Part shown: in pieces, positions 23,593 through 35,543 of the stretch
Position numbering within the stretch: the first letter of the stretch is position 1
Layout: each line of letters begins with the position of its first letter
Assembly (NCBI GenBank): GCA_018340375.1
Contig: JAFFJZ010000044.1
Location: 806,001 to 870,000 of the forward strand
Direction of reading: 5' to 3'
Source: Gonatopus flavifemur
Taxonomy: Eukaryota; Arthropoda; Insecta; Hymenoptera; Dryinidae
Length of the DNA stretch: 64,000 nucleotides
Program-made: the position numbers and the translations under genes
The notes under the pieces: model-generated
The model's database searches: none
What the model was told of the DNA's origin: nothing
Seen by the model: the letters and a program-made list of their open reading frames with translations, nothing else

Positions 23593-23670
23593 AGAGGAAA
23601 CATGGCGGACCAATCAAAATGCATTCACATTTTTCAGCCTGTTGACCAGACTCTGATTGAAGGGTCTCTA

Positions 23671-24370
23671 TAAAAGGATATCCACAATTCTATCCAGGAT
23701 CGGGTTGCATTCAGAATAGTTACAATTGCACCTTATTACGTTCATTCGCACAACAAAAGGAAATGGAAGTTCGCTGCCAGAAGAAAACCGAAATCCGGAT
23801 ATCACACGTTTCACTCATAACGTCGAGGAGAGCGAGAAAGACGCGCGTCTTGACCGAGGTGAATCCCGAAGGTGTTCACCAGACGGGATCTCGTACAATA
23901 TCCCGAGTAAAAAAAAAAGTCAAGCACTTGTCAAGAAGTGATCCAGCTATGCTCAGGACGTGGTCGAGACAGAATCCGGAGAGAGGTGCAGTTATTGAGA
24001 CAGATGTGCTAGGGCTCAATATTGGGGGAAGTACATCGACAAAAGGGCATGGGTTTGGAACATATCCATTTGTCAAGCAATTATTGGAGATCTGGAGGCC
24101 AGTTGTGTCCGGATTGAGCTCAAGCCACGGCAAACGATGATTATTAATTTGAGCTCAAGGTCAAGCAGAACAACAGGTCACAGTCCTAGTACGACGACTT
24201 GAGTCGATTTTTTAACGAATATGAACGACAGTGGATCAAGCTACACTACAGGTGCGAATCGGGGGTGAAAAGTTGAGCAAGATTTCTTGGTCGAATAATA
24301 TATAATACAGATGCGTAGTCAAGCATGAAGTACGGACCAAAGTCAAGCGATAAACCAGCGACATGTAGCA
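23671..24370. repeat. GTCAAGC-rich repeat field, left part
   Basis: It contains several gtcaagc or ggatcaagc motifs (for example near 24167, 24235, 24317 and 24339) like those at 28310-30150 and, inverted, 55440-57075. No gene is recognised. The ORF at 23763-24140 shows no known domain. Confidence 0.5.
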
Positions 24371-27300
24371 TAGACCGGAGCGAAAAACAAAAAAGTTTTC
24401 AAATGGAATCGTAATAGTGCGGAAAAGTTGCTACTCTTTAACACAAACACAGGGAAAAAAAAATTTTTGAAATCGGACAATATCTTCCGTTCGCGCATCG
24501 CGTTCAAAATTTTTCCGAATTTGAACAAATTTGAACAGATATACGAAAAACTGTAGGAGGTGTGAATCCTGTCCGGTCAAGCTCATTTTTTATACATAAC
24601 ATTGTTTTGAAGTGTAGAATAGGGGAAGAATGCCGCATACCTCTCTTCTACCCCCACCCCCAAGCCCCTCGAAGGGGTTAAGATGAACAAGTTTCGTTAA
24701 AAGCAGTTCGTATTGCAGAAGATGCAAATACTGAACTATTGACTTGATTTTCCGTACATAAGGCAACTTTAAGGCTGAAAGTAAAAAAAGTATTCCCCTT
24801 CCTTCGTTATTTCCCCTGAGGGGCCGAAGATTTGCAGCTCTTGGCCCGTCCTTCCTTGAACGACTCAGAACTTACCACGGGAAGGTGGCTGCACTGCAAG
24901 TTCCACCCACACCCTGCCCAACCAACCAACCAAACGTGGGCGTGGAGAATTATGCACATTCAGGGACTGCGAATTCCGATTTGGTCTCAAATTTTGACAT
25001 GGTAGCACGAGAGGCGAGTGTAGTTCTTATGAAATCATCACGTCTCTCATGACCATAAACTGCTGAAGAGGCCTGTGTTACTAGCTTAACACTGCGCTCT
25101 ACGGCTTGAGTATGACAGGGTATGTCTGCTAGATTCGGAGAAAGATTTGGTTTTTTTCCTTGAGAAATCAAGTCTGCAATATCAGCTGATGAAAGGGTTG
25201 CCAAAAGAGGTGGACATGTGATTTTGGTTGCAGACCAATTTATGATATGAAAATAATCATGAGCATCAAAATTTATGGCCGGAACTAAGAAATTTCTGAT
25301 GGATTTACCCTTTGTGGTAGTTTCTTTGGATTTCAATACTCGCCGAAGGCCCAGCTTCCGAACATCCTGCCTATCATCCATAACCATCGAAAGAAGGAGG
25401 TTTTCGGGATGGGCGAAGAAGGCATTCCTTTGAATAACTTTCTTCGCCACTTCTTGGACTTCTGCAGGTAAGCCTCTACAGAGAGGCTCTTGTCTTAATT
25501 TCAAACCACATGGGTACGTATACAGTCATGATGTATGTAACGATGTTGATGAGATTTTCAGGTGGGTTTTCAAATGAAATATATAGTCTCAAAAACCGGT
25601 TCGCTGTCGTCAACCACCGAGCATGAGATATTCGTCCCGGATCTCGATTCGCTAGGTCCGAGGAACAAGACCCAGCAGCAATGGAAACGGCAATGTCATG
25701 TAGGTATCTCTGGTCTTTACTCAGAATTTGTGAGTCAATTTGTGGGATGACACATTCAATTTTATTAAATGCAACTACAGGCAAAGACTCGCAACCAACC
25801 AGCCGTTCGCCGAGAGGGCCACTCAAAGACTTCGGTCCTGCGGTTGTACCATCAAATGTTTCTACAAGATGCCTCAAAGGTAACTCATTGAAATGTAAAA
25901 GACAGATCACCCACTGTATTGGCCTCTTCAAACGCATTTCTATATACTTAATTGCTCCCCGTTTCCAGCCAGTGTTTGTTGCTGTCCCATCAGTCCCAAC
26001 TACTTCAATTTCAGAAGTATCTATTTCATTTTCTTCGAAATAGTCTATGATGCAGAAAGCAGTGTCCTTTCCACTTTTGGAAGTAGGTACTAGATGGCAA
26101 AGATACTTTGAACCCGGTTCCTCAATTACTGTAATATGATCCTCTTTTTTTTACAGATTGGTATCGTTTTACTCCTTTTTCAACCAACACTAAAGTGTTA
26201 TCTGCCCTACCATCAAAGTATACACACATTGGGCCGTTCATTTGATGTTCCCGTCGCTCTAAATTAGTACGTTTTACTCTGCACTTTTCTTTTTCTCTTC
26301 TAATTTTGCTCCTATCAACGATCAGAGATGTATCACTATCAGTGATAAGACCTAGGTCTTTCAGCACGCTAGATGTGATAGCAGCTGTTGCTCTGTCAGA
26401 CAGGCCAAAACGAGTACTTGTCAAAGCAGTTGTTGGAAGCGACAGGCGCATCTGTGAGGACTTTGAGCTTCTTGACAGGGCAGACGAAAAACGTGTGGGC
26501 TGAAAGTCCGAATCATCATCGACATCAAAATTTGTCTCTTCTGTTTCCGGATCGGTACTGCCAACGGAGGGACCAGGCAAGTCTTGTATTTGCACGCTAA
26601 GCAGATTACGCTGACGAGCTTTTCTTTGTAACTTTGATGTAAGTTTCTGTGTTTCCTTCTTATCTACCGTCAATCCAATTTCACCTATTCTGAGGTGTCT
26701 TTGTGCGTAGAGAAACTTCAGTTCCAATGTAGGTATTTTCCTATCCTTACGGCAATTGCAGCTGGCAACTACAGGATTTGGACAAATACATTTCTCAAAG
26801 GTTTTTCTGCAATTGCATTGTAGTGTCATCTTGCACTTGCAAGATGATATGTCAAATAATGTGTTATAAGATTTATGAATGAAGTCATTGTACTTATTCT
26901 TTTTTCCAGCCCTGGTTTTGTCCCTTTGATATGATTTACGAAGTGCATAATAGCAATCATGCAGTTGCTTGATCTTTTGAACGACTCTTGTGTGACACAC
27001 GACAGGAATCGAAGCTTTGGAATATATTGACTCAATCTGTTGAGCTACAATGTTTGCCACGTCTGGGAAGCTCAAGTTCCTTCCAGGTTTACAGTCACTA
27101 GACTTTACTGCCATGTCATACTTGACTTTATTCCAACATTTTACGATATCGGCATTGGTGGGAAGAACCGCCGGTGGTAGTGGTTTTGGTGCACCAAAAA
27201 ATGGGCAGGGTGCATGAGCATGAGCACTACGAGTGAGTGCCATAATCAAGATCAAGAGAGGTGATTGGTCACACCTGATATTGTAAGAGTCGTATTATTG

Positions 27301-28307
27301 TTTAAAAATTCTTGAAATTTCAATAAATTCTCGAAATTATATTCGTCACTCAAAGACAATCCAATATTGTTAGATTGGTTCGTTCTAATATGAATATTTC
27401 CACGTCAACCTGATGCACTAAACATCCTAGATATGATTAGATTTAATTAACATCAGCGAAGAATGTTCTGCGACAAGCCAATGAATTATATGATCATACG
27501 ATTTAATAACATACATGAAATGAAATTGGTGATCGATGTGATCGTGATCTAATGCAGGCTATGAAATTTTGAACAACGCTGATAAAAAAAGTTTTCAGTC
27601 CGAGAAGCGCTCCTTTGCTATGCAACAAGCCAGATAATCATATACTTCCAGTGACCAGTAGAGTGCTTCCTCACTCATACGCTCCGTTTCTTGGAATCCC
27701 AGAGTCGACAAGAAGGGAGTGGAGAACGAAGCCGAGACGCCGACTGAACGGATGGCAATCAAAACAAAACGTAACGCGTTCTACAAGGAAATTTTGCCAA
27801 ATATCTGCAATTCCTATTTTAGCTCGTGTAGTCGGGACAGAGCCCCCCTCCCCCTTGGGGGGAACATGCAGAGAGGAGGTAGAGAATAATTTTTTCCACT
27901 TCGCGCCTCAAAACATCTGATGTACGAAAAATCAGGTCGATGGGTTACCATTTGCACCTCCTGTAATACAAGCTATTTTTAACGGAAATTGTCCATTATC
28001 ACCCCTTTGAAGGGGTTGGAAAGAGGTAGAGGAGGGTTGTGTGGCATTTTTCCCTCATTCTATGCCTCGAAGCCATGTTGAATACAAAAAAAATGGGCTC
28101 AATTGGACAGCATATACCCCTTCTGCAATTTTGTGCATATTTGTTGAATTTTTGTTCGAATTCGAAAATTTTGAACGCAATGCGCGAACGGAAGATATTG
28201 TCCGATTTCAAAAATTTTTTTTTCCCTGTGTTTGTGTTAACGAGTAGCAACTTTTCCGCACTATAACGATTCCATTTGAAAACTTTTTTGTTTTTCGCTC
28301 CGGTCTA
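24371..28307 (-). mobile_element. ~3.9-kb DNA transposon with ~300-bp terminal inverted repeats
   Basis: 24371 (tagaccggagcgaaaaacaa...) to about 24680 is repeated inverted at about 27985-28307, including the shared 'ccccttcgaggggtt' block. A TA flanks each end. Between them a three-part transposase-like frame lies on the - strand. I do not assign a superfamily with certainty. Confidence 0.8.
24950..27243 (-). pseudogene. DDE-like transposase of the 3.9-kb element, two frameshifts
   Basis: Part 1 (ATG 27243 to about 26150) has MALTRSAHAHAPCPFFGAPK, a Cys cluster (CKCKMTLQCNCRKTFEKCIC) and MCVYFDGRADNTLVLVEKG, whose Asp is a candidate first catalytic residue. A shift in the A-run at about 26145-26152 leads to part 2, with EIEVVGTDGTATNTGWKRG (second Asp candidate), LHFNELPLRHLVETFDGTTA and GRISHARWLTTANRFLRLYI. 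A second shift near 25510 leads to part 3, with IPCHTQAVERSVKLVTQASS and RDDFIRTTLASRATM, stopping at 24950. I recognise this set of blocks as a protein family repeated across insect genomes, but I cannot name its superfamily. It is broken and probably inactive. Confidence 0.75.
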
Positions 28308-30150
28308 ATGTAGCAGCAGGAACCCTTGCTGGATTCCTTTTATACCGTAATTGGAAAGCAATATACAGCGAACGGTCAAGTGTTGCTATTTTCTCCATCA
28401 ATTTCATAACACGAGACTGAAAACGGAGTCAAGCGAAAGTATATTTGACAATCAATGGCCACGAATTATACATAGATTTTTCGAGTGATTTTCAGACACT
28501 TCAGGTCGAATAGAGGTACACCATGAGATCAAGCTCCAACGACCCATACTGTCCCTGCTGTTTGATTATGACGTATGTGAATGAAGTCAAGCGAGGAGTA
28601 CAGATCAGGGTCATGCTGCGTTCAATTCTACGTCATTCTAAAGAATTCGAACTTGGTACGCAGAGTCAAGCGGAAGTGGATTTGACGGTCGATTGCCGCC
28701 TGTGTCAGATTGATTTTCATAAATGATTGCGAGCGACCTGTTATCAAGCGAAAGTCCAGCGGTCAATCAAGCTGTTGAATGAGCTATTGTTGCAACTCTT
28801 TGTGCGGATCGTTTTTAACGCGGTGTCCAGCCGAATATACAGCAAACGGTCAAGTATTGCTGTTTTCTCCATAATTGGAATGGAAAGAGATTGAAAACAG
28901 GAGTCAAGCGGAAGTATATTCGAAGATCAATGTCCGCCAACTATACATGGAGTTGTGAGTGATTTTCAGACTTCAAGTCAAACAGAGGTACAGTATGAGG
29001 TCAAGCTCCAACCATGCATACTGTACCTGCTGTTCAATTATGACGTATGTGGAGTCAAGTGAAGTGTACAGATCGAGGTCATGCTGCGTTGAATGTCGCA
29101 TGACTCTATAGATCATTGACCTGGGACGTCGAGCGTGAGTGCAGTTGCTGGTCAATTGCTGTACTTTCACGAGTGATTATTACAATGATTGCCAGCGATA
29201 TGTTGTCAAACGAAAGTCCAGCGTGCAAGCAAGCTGTTTCACGGCCTCAAGATATAGCAAACGGTCAGGTCATGCTATTCAATTCTCCATTTTCATAACA
29301 GGCGACGGAAACAAAGTCAAGCGGGAGTATTTTTGACAATCAATGTCAGCGAATTTCCATGGATTTTGCGATTGATTTCCATAAACTTCAGGTCAAACAG
29401 AGGTACAGCATGGGGTTAAGCTCCAACGACTCATACTGCGCCTGCTGTTGATTGATGACGGATTTGAAGTTAAGCGATGGGTATAGATCAAAGTCATGTT
29501 GCATTCAAACTCGCACGTCTGCATAGAACATTGACTTGGTACGTCAAGCGGGAGTGGAGTTGCTGGTCAATTGTCATTCACGTCGGATCGATTTCACATC
29601 ATGATTGCGAGCAACCTGTTGTCAAGCAAAAGTCCAACGTGCAATCGAGCTTGTTTGCGGGCTGTTGTTTTGTTTGTCTTCAGGTTATTTTTTACGCGGA
29701 GTCTAGCTGAAGATACAGCTCACGGTCAAGTATTGCTATTTCCCCCATAATTTTCATAAGAGGAAATTTAAAACACAGTCCACCATAGTGAAAATGGGAG
29801 CGTGGAGAGGGTATGAAGCGATGCGGAAGAGTGAACGAAATAGTATCCAAGTGCAAAAGAAGCGAAAATTGAAACATTTCACGCTTCATTTGTTTCAAAG
29901 TCCGCTCCCAGCGAGCGGAAATTTTCACCTGGGAAGCGGAAGTATGTTTGACAATCAACGTCCCCGAAGTATACATGGATTTTCCGAATGATTCTTAGAA
30001 ATTTTAGGTCAAACAGAGGTACAGCATGGGGTCAAGCTTCAACGACTCATACCGTGCCTGCGGTTTAATTATGACGGATGGGAAGTCAAGCGAGTGGTAC
30101 AGATCAGTCAAGCTGCGTTCAATTCCGCATGATTCTAATGCATTTGGATC
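28308..30150. repeat. Direct-repeat field, ~410-615-bp units with frequent GTCAAGC
   Basis: The block 'gtcaagctccaacgacccat...' recurs at about 28530, 29000, 29416 and 30030. Each is followed by similar tracts (tgctgttyaattatgacgta, catgctgcgttcaat, gcgaaagtccagcg). GTCAAGC-like heptamers appear roughly every 70-100 bp. The same family lies inverted at 55440-57075. The ORFs are not conserved. Confidence 0.8.
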
Positions 30151-30154
30151 TGGT

Positions 30155-30277
30155 ACGTTCACAGATTTCTTCTCTTCAGCTCTCAGAATAAATACCTCTT
30201 CTCCAGCAGCCACTTTGCTCTCCAAACCACCAATTCGTTCCCTAAAGAGTGAGATTCCGGGAAGTTGCTGTCTAATT
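30155..30277 (-). CDS. Exon-like segment, unknown protein
   Basis: After an AG (attag) on the - strand, 123 nt are open: QQLPGISLFRERIGGLESKV and AAGEEVFILRAEEKKSVN, then gtacca as a weak donor. It is charged, helical and probably coiled coil. The adjoining repeat field begins right after it. It may be a gene remnant picked up by the repeat. I do not recognise the family. Confidence 0.35.
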
Positions 30278-30334
30278 TCCAGTTCAGAATATTAAAACGT
30301 AATGATATCATGAATTTCCATGTGAAAACAGTCG

Positions 30335-30460
30335 ATTTTAGATTCTCATCTCATACTCCATTGTTTTCAATATACTTGAATTCGAGTCTTCGTGATATCC
30401 TAAAAGGTCTCTCAGAGTAAACTCCAAAGGGGTTCTGAAAAAATTGACAAAAATATTAAA
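30335..30460 (-). CDS. Exon-like segment ending in stop, unknown protein
   Basis: A polypyrimidine tract and ttttttcag on the - strand precede an open stretch TPLEFTLRDLLGYHEDSNSS, then ILKTMEYEMRI and a stop. It could be a terminal exon of the same unknown gene as 30155-30277, but the order on the strand does not allow simple joining. Confidence 0.25.
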
Positions 30461-30733
30461 TAGTTCTCTTGTTATATCGTTGGAGTGGAAAACTCCCCGG
30501 TGAGGTGCGGTAAGTACGTGATTCCTGTAAAGTGTGGTAAATAAGGGTGAATTAAACATGTTTTTATTTTATTCAAATTCATCATCAACTTTATTAACGA
30601 TGCATTTAATAATATTTTTTTTATAATAAATTTTCATCAAACGTGAACATACACTTCCGAAACATGAACACAATTTTCAAGGTTTTCCGAAATTCCCATT
30701 TCTTAGAGAGGTTAATGAATAAATAAATATGGA

Positions 30734-31527
30734 TCAATTGAATAATTGAATAATCGTTCTATCTCCGTTTTCGGGCATCATGAGGATATTCCCCCACTCG
30801 GTCGTCTTTCCTCCTCCTTTTCTCTCTCGCACGTCTATCTTCATCACCAGTTGTCTTCCCTTCATCTTCCATTCTTCTTTTTTTGTTCTGACGGTGATCT
30901 CCCCTGTCATCGTATCTTTTCCCACCACCTCCATCTTTTCTATCATATTCTGTTTTCTTTGATGTTTCTCTTCTGCGGTGTTTAGTTTCTTCACATTTTT
31001 TTGCGACCGTTTTCCTAATATCGCACTTCCTATCCTGGTTTTCTTTTTCCTTCTCCTTCTTTGGTTTTCTCCCTGATTGTTTTGAAGTTTCATCCCGAGT
31101 CCTGGTTTTTTCTCCTTCATCTCTTTGGTTTCATTTGTAGGTTGATGTTCATCCTCTCTTTGTTTCTTTCCCCGTACGTTTTTTTCTGTTTTTCCTGCTT
31201 CATTTTCTTCATCCTTCTCGTCCTGTCTACCTGCCTGTCCGCTCTCTCCTTGATTGTTGGTCTCCTTGACCTCTTGTAGTTGTTCTATAAGATTATTGTG
31301 TTCTCTTAACTTGTGTTCTCCATCTATATCATTATGTGTATCATCAATTTGGTTTTCCAACATACCTTGGTCCTTTGGTTTTAAGTTTTCCTGTCCTGTT
31401 TTTTCTTCATTTGCATCCATTTTCTCCCCATCACCGTTTCCAGTTTGTTTATCTTCCTCGCCTCTTTCATCGTCTCCTTCGTCATTCCCTTCATCATTCA
31501 TCTTTATCTGAAGCATGTCGTCATCTT
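30734..31527 (-). CDS. Low-complexity acidic then basic protein, unknown
   Basis: One open frame of about 264 codons follows a tattag acceptor (the first in-frame ATG is at 31516). The N-terminal half is acidic and Asn/Gln/Glu-rich (NDEGNDEGDDERGEEDKQTG), the middle is basic (RRRRKKKTRIG), and the C-terminus is more ordered (MEVVGKDTMTGEITVRTKKE). The opposite strand is also open because of composition bias. The upstream edge lies in a foldback repeat (31527-32013), so the 5' part of any gene is lost or elsewhere. Confidence 0.4.
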
Positions 31528-32013
31528 CTAATATGAGATCGAGAATGGAAATCAATCACACCAGCAAGCAATTAACTGAACATTGGATTTGTGGATGCTA
31601 TCCCTAGTGGCAATATTCCTCTGAGAATTTCAGAAAACCTCCGAAAAACTCTCAAAGTTCAAACATTCTCTGCAAATCTCTGTGAACTTCCATAGAAATT
31701 TTGAACATCTCGAAGACAAGAATTCCCGTTCTGCCCAGAGAAGGAATGTGCATTGTAAGAAATAAAAAAAATCCCTGGTGGCAGTTCCAATTGTGAGAGG
31801 GTTTCAGGAATGCTCAGAATATTTTTAGAGATGTTCAAAATTTCTATGGAAGTTCACAGAGATTTGCAGAGAATGTTTGAACTTTGAGAGTTTTTCGGAG
31901 GTTTTCTGAAATTCTCAGAGAAATATTGCCACTAGGGATAGCATCCACAAATCCAATGTTCAGTTAATTGCTTGCTGGTGTGATTGATTTCCATTCTCGA
32001 TCTCATATTAGAA
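31527..32013. mobile_element. ~490-bp foldback repeat
   Basis: 31527-31740 pairs with about 31800-32013 as an almost perfect inverted repeat (tgattgatttccattctcga at the outer end; 'ctctgagaatttcagaaaac' inside). It duplicates the start of the acidic ORF in inverse orientation. Confidence 0.85.
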
Positions 32014-32052
32014 GATCCAGTCTCCAATAACTTTTTTCCGAATTATGTCTGT

Positions 32053-32345
32053 TCCCTAGTAGAAATTTTGAACGGGAAAACACCAGCGCCTGACGAGGCA
32101 TACCAGATTTCCTATCAAGTCCTCATCAGGGTTCGTTATGGTTTCCCTTATTTAGCTCGATTTTAGGAAAACCTCATCCGACCCCTATTGTAGCCCTGTG
32201 TTACATCCCCATTTGAAACCTATTAGGGAAGTCAGATAAGCCCCTTGCAAGGGCCTGATAAGATTTTCCATATTTACGGTTTCCGGATTCTTACCTGATC
32301 AGGTCCTTTAGAAACAGGGAATGCCTGATCAAATTTCTACTAGGG
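32053..32345. mobile_element. 293-bp MITE (ccctagtagaaattt ends)
   Basis: ccctagtagaaattt at 32053 is inverted as aaatttctactaggg to 32345. The interior is rich in 'cctgatcagg/ccttattagg' steps. No ORF. Confidence 0.82.
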
Positions 32346-32350
32346 TTTTT

Positions 32351-32678
32351 AAGAGGATAACAACTTACCTACCGAGCGAAGTTCTTTTCTACCAAATTAT
32401 TTGAAACTCAATTCATGAAAAAATCTGGAATTTTCAGGGATGATGCTCCCAGACTTCATCTACGTCGCTCAAGAGCCCGATTTTCAAATTTCGAAAAAAA
32501 TGGTTTTCTCAGTCGGAAAAAAAATTTTGCTTTCGAAATTTAAAATTCGGGCTCTTTAGCGATGCAAATAAAATGTCGAAGAATCATTCCTGAAAATTTC
32601 TAATCTTTTCATGAATTCAGTTTCGAGTAATTCGATAGAGAAAAACTTTGGTCGGTGGGTAAGTTGGTATCCTCCTAA
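32351..32678. mobile_element. Palindromic MITE, family A, copy 3
   Basis: The ends aagaggataacaacttacct and aagttggtatcctcct pair. The interior palindrome around 32510 has 'tttcgaaatttaaaattcggg'. It is followed directly by a truncated copy at 32678-32821. Confidence 0.75.
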
Positions 32679-32821
32679 GAGGATACCAGAGTTACCATCG
32701 GAGCAACTGATTTCATGAAAAACTATAAAATTTTCATTTTTCCCAACATTCCTTTATCACTTCGAAATCTGGGCTCTTCAGCGACGTAAACAGAGTCTCG
32801 AAGAACCATCTCACAAAATGA
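32678..32821. mobile_element. Palindromic MITE, family A, copy 4 (truncated)
   Basis: It begins aagaggataccagagttacc like the other copies and is cut off at 32822 by the CACGGA-family element. Confidence 0.55.
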
Positions 32822-32824
32822 CCA

Positions 32825-33556
32825 CACGGAGAAGAATAATGTAGTGAAATAGTACATTGCAAAACAAGTAATGGAGCTAACCTCGCTGCGATTTTGGATA
32901 CGGCGAATCTCGCTGTGCAATTGACTCAACTGCATATCGATTGAAATGACCGAATAAGCGTTTTACATGATGGCCTGAAAGAGTTTTCTACAGAATGTAG
33001 TAAAAATTATTGGAGTTGGAAATATTCCATTCCACAATTGAGAAATGGAACTTCTTAACTTTTTTACGGGATGAGACATAATCCCGGATGGCATCGGGAG
33101 GTTTTCTGGACGTTCATAAAACGTACTTGCTCTCACAGAAAACGTCCAAATAAAATCAGGATGTTCTAAAAACGTCGCATGTACGTCCCAGGGACATACA
33201 AATGTTCTGTGATGTTCAATTTATGTCCACCATGCGACGTTCTGGGGACGTGTTCAATGAAGATATCAATGACGTTTTGTGATACTACGCGTATGTTTGT
33301 ATAGGTTAGTTTCCATGAAAGTACGTTTGGGAAACGTAACGAGAACGTCCCGTGGTAGATGAAAAAGACGTACTGGGAACGTATTCAGGTGCATAAAATA
33401 TGAACGTTCTCTGAACGTATTTAAACCTACTCCACGGAGATGAAGCGCGCAAAACTAAGGTTATGTTTCTAAAACGTCCACAGGACATTCAATGCTGTCT
33501 GGGATACTACTAGTTCAGTAGGAAATTTTATCTGTATTGTATTATTTTTCTCCGTG
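32825..33556. mobile_element. CACGGA-family MITE with nested ACGTTC-family MITE
   Basis: The ends are cacggagaagaataatgtag (32825) and tttttctccgtg (to 33556). Between about 33081 and 33515 lies a different MITE with ends close to 'atcccagacagca' and many ACGT(C/T)C/GGACGT steps. The short ORFs are repeat by-products. Confidence 0.65.
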
Positions 33557-34021
33557 TATTAATTCATTGATCCATTTTGAGGTCTGTCCAGTGCACTGCA
33601 CACGGAAAAAAATGTATGGTTATGGTACACTGGAATTTGGTTTCCGCAACCAAATACGTTGGGCTATATTTGGCTCAGCCAAATGCTTGGCTGTGAGAAC
33701 CAAATGAAATAGTATACGCTCACTTAGTTCAAGATACAACTTTCAGTTGGTTATGAAAACCAAACGCTTTTAAAGGCATTCATTCACCCTCGAGCATTTG
33801 GTTGTGGCGACTAAACGAGTGGTGATGAGATTCCGCAGCAAAACCTCAATGTTTCGGTTTTTTCATATATAAATGTTGGTGAATAATGAATCAGAAAAAA
33901 AACGAAGTGAAAATATTTTTTCACGTTGAAATAAAAGAAATTTTTCAACGTGATTTCGGCTGATGATAGAAACTTCACAGTGATCGAAGACACAATCGTG
34001 AAGTGTTGATCACATTGATCG

Positions 34022-34105
34022 TGTCGATACCGGGATTCGAACCTGCCTACACCTACCTAATTCTACTTATCTAGAGCCTAACACCCTAACCACGCGCCTA
34101 TACTA
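34022..34105 (-). other. tRNA-like segment with Pol III box B (element E copy 1)
   Basis: The - strand reads tggttagggtg (box A-like), then ggttcgaatcc (consensus box B), then cggtatcgaca. The T arm pairs poorly and the acceptor stem does not close, so this is a tRNA-derived SINE-like head or decayed tRNA rather than a working tRNA gene. Confidence 0.45.
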
Positions 34106-34985
34106 CCGTATATGATTGCTGTGCATAATATAATACATGTTGCGCAACAAAATCAGAATCTCAAGTGATGATTTCGTTTCATTGAATATTACACTTCGTA
34201 ATGCATAGTTTCTGGTCAAAAATAATTCTTCAAACTCCAACATTGAGACTTGGATCGTTTTTGTATAATTATTACGTTCAACAAAATGTGTCAAATGAAG
34301 TTTAAATCAGGTTGAAACCGAAACCACAAACGGCACAAACAGTTGAGCCAAGAAAACGTTCGTATCAAGGAATATTGCTTTGGAATAATCATGAACACGT
34401 TGATTTTCTATGTGCAATTACAAATCAAATTCATTCAGGTTCCTTGAGAGAACTCAGGATATAAAAATACAAAGACAGGTTTTCTTCCACATTTTCCATA
34501 AATTATATTGATGAATACAAATTTTTAATTAACAAAGAAGTATATTCTAGCTTTACTTTTCCAACGTAAGGTGATAATGTTGGTTTAGAAATATTCAAAA
34601 TCAAATTAGAATATTCCAATGATTGCAATCAGAACTACACTATAATTTAATTAGGTATGTAACTCACATACGAACTCAAGAAATACTCTCAGATCTTAAC
34701 AAATATTCACAGATTTTAAGAAATACTCTCAATTTTCTATTAAAGATTACTATATTCCCAAACTGCATCTTTCTCCGTGTAGATTTTGTCCCAGAAAAGT
34801 CTAAGAAAACGTCTAGGAAGTTTTTCCTATGCACGGAGAAAAATGGTTTGCTACCATAGCGCCTACAAAGAAATTTGTTGTCCTTGCAAAAATATTCACT
34901 ACAGCAACTAAGACGTTAGTTCTGTTAACAAATGTGTTGATGTCAGCAGAAAAATGTAGTTGTGACAATTATTTTTCTTGTTCTT

Positions 34986-35201
34986 ACACAGAAAAAAAAA
35001 CTATCTTGTATCAAGAAAATATTGTTTTCGTTATATATGAAACACGGATTGTCTCAGTTCAATGCAACTTGCTTTGAATCAAGAATTTTGTTTTGTGCTG
35101 TGTTTGATTCAAAACAAATTGCATTGAACTGAGACAGTCCGTGTTTCATATATAACGAAAACAATATTGTCTTGATACAAGATAGTTTTTTTTTCTGTGT
35201 A
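34986..35201. mobile_element. ~215-bp hairpin MITE inside element E
   Basis: acacagaaaaaaaaactatc at 34986 pairs with gatagtttttttttctgtgt at 35201. The arms of about 100 bp (tatatgaaacacgg...) are almost identical. It is repeated in E copy 2 at 38352-38565. Confidence 0.85.
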
Positions 35202-35543
35202 CAGCTAGTTTTTTTTGTAGGGATGTCTTCTTTATTTCTAATCAAATTTATAAAAACAGCTGGAAATCTCATAAATGAATCCACATTGAGATGACGAAAT
35301 TAGTTTGGTTACTATAACCAACCATTTGGTTATCATAACCGAACAAGTCTTACCATATTATATCAACACCATAACCAAAGTTATCGAGATGTAGTGACCA
35401 TACAAAAGTTGTCTCGCCTAAACGAATAGTTCTCACAACCAACCCGTCAATAGCCAATTGTTTTTAGTTATCCTAACTATATCATTTTTTTCCGTGTGAA
35501 TGACGTATTGTATACGTAATCATGTTCTCGGTTTTTGATATAG

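Larger units (their letters stand above)
14384..23670 (-). mobile_element. P-type (THAP9-like) DNA transposon, 9.3 kb with nested insertions
   Basis: About 80 bp at 14384-14463 (tagagaccctttaatcagag...) is repeated inverted at 23593-23670 with few changes. Between them, on the - strand, lies a complete set of P-element transposase parts in order: THAP finger, coiled coil, DDE/RNase H-like core and C-terminal region. Two mariners and one foldback interrupt it. Without them the element would be about 6.1 kb. I could not find a clean 8-bp target duplication outside the inverted repeats (gtctacat versus taaaagga), so the exact ends may be off by a few bases or the duplication has decayed. Confidence 0.85.
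33601..35496 (+). mobile_element. 1.9-kb element E, copy 1 (direct orientation)
   Basis: It begins cacggaaaaaaatgtatggt and ends catttttttccgtg. The element is present again, about 99% identical, in reverse orientation at 38055-39953. Contents are an 'aaccaaatg/catttggtt' palindromic border, a tRNA-like segment, and a ~215-bp perfect hairpin MITE at 34986-35201. There is no transposase, so it is non-autonomous. Confidence 0.85.

Noticed and set aside
24950..26120. + strand ORFs in 25.5-26.6 kb
   Set aside because: Shadows of the - strand transposase-like gene. No motif.
31061..31536. Hydrophobic Cys/Ser/Phe-rich ORFs on + strand
   Set aside because: Antisense of the Lys/Glu/Asn-rich frame at 30734-31527. 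Openness follows from composition.
34022..34105. Functional tRNA gene
   Set aside because: Box B is good but the acceptor and T stems do not pair well, and the segment is part of a repeated element.
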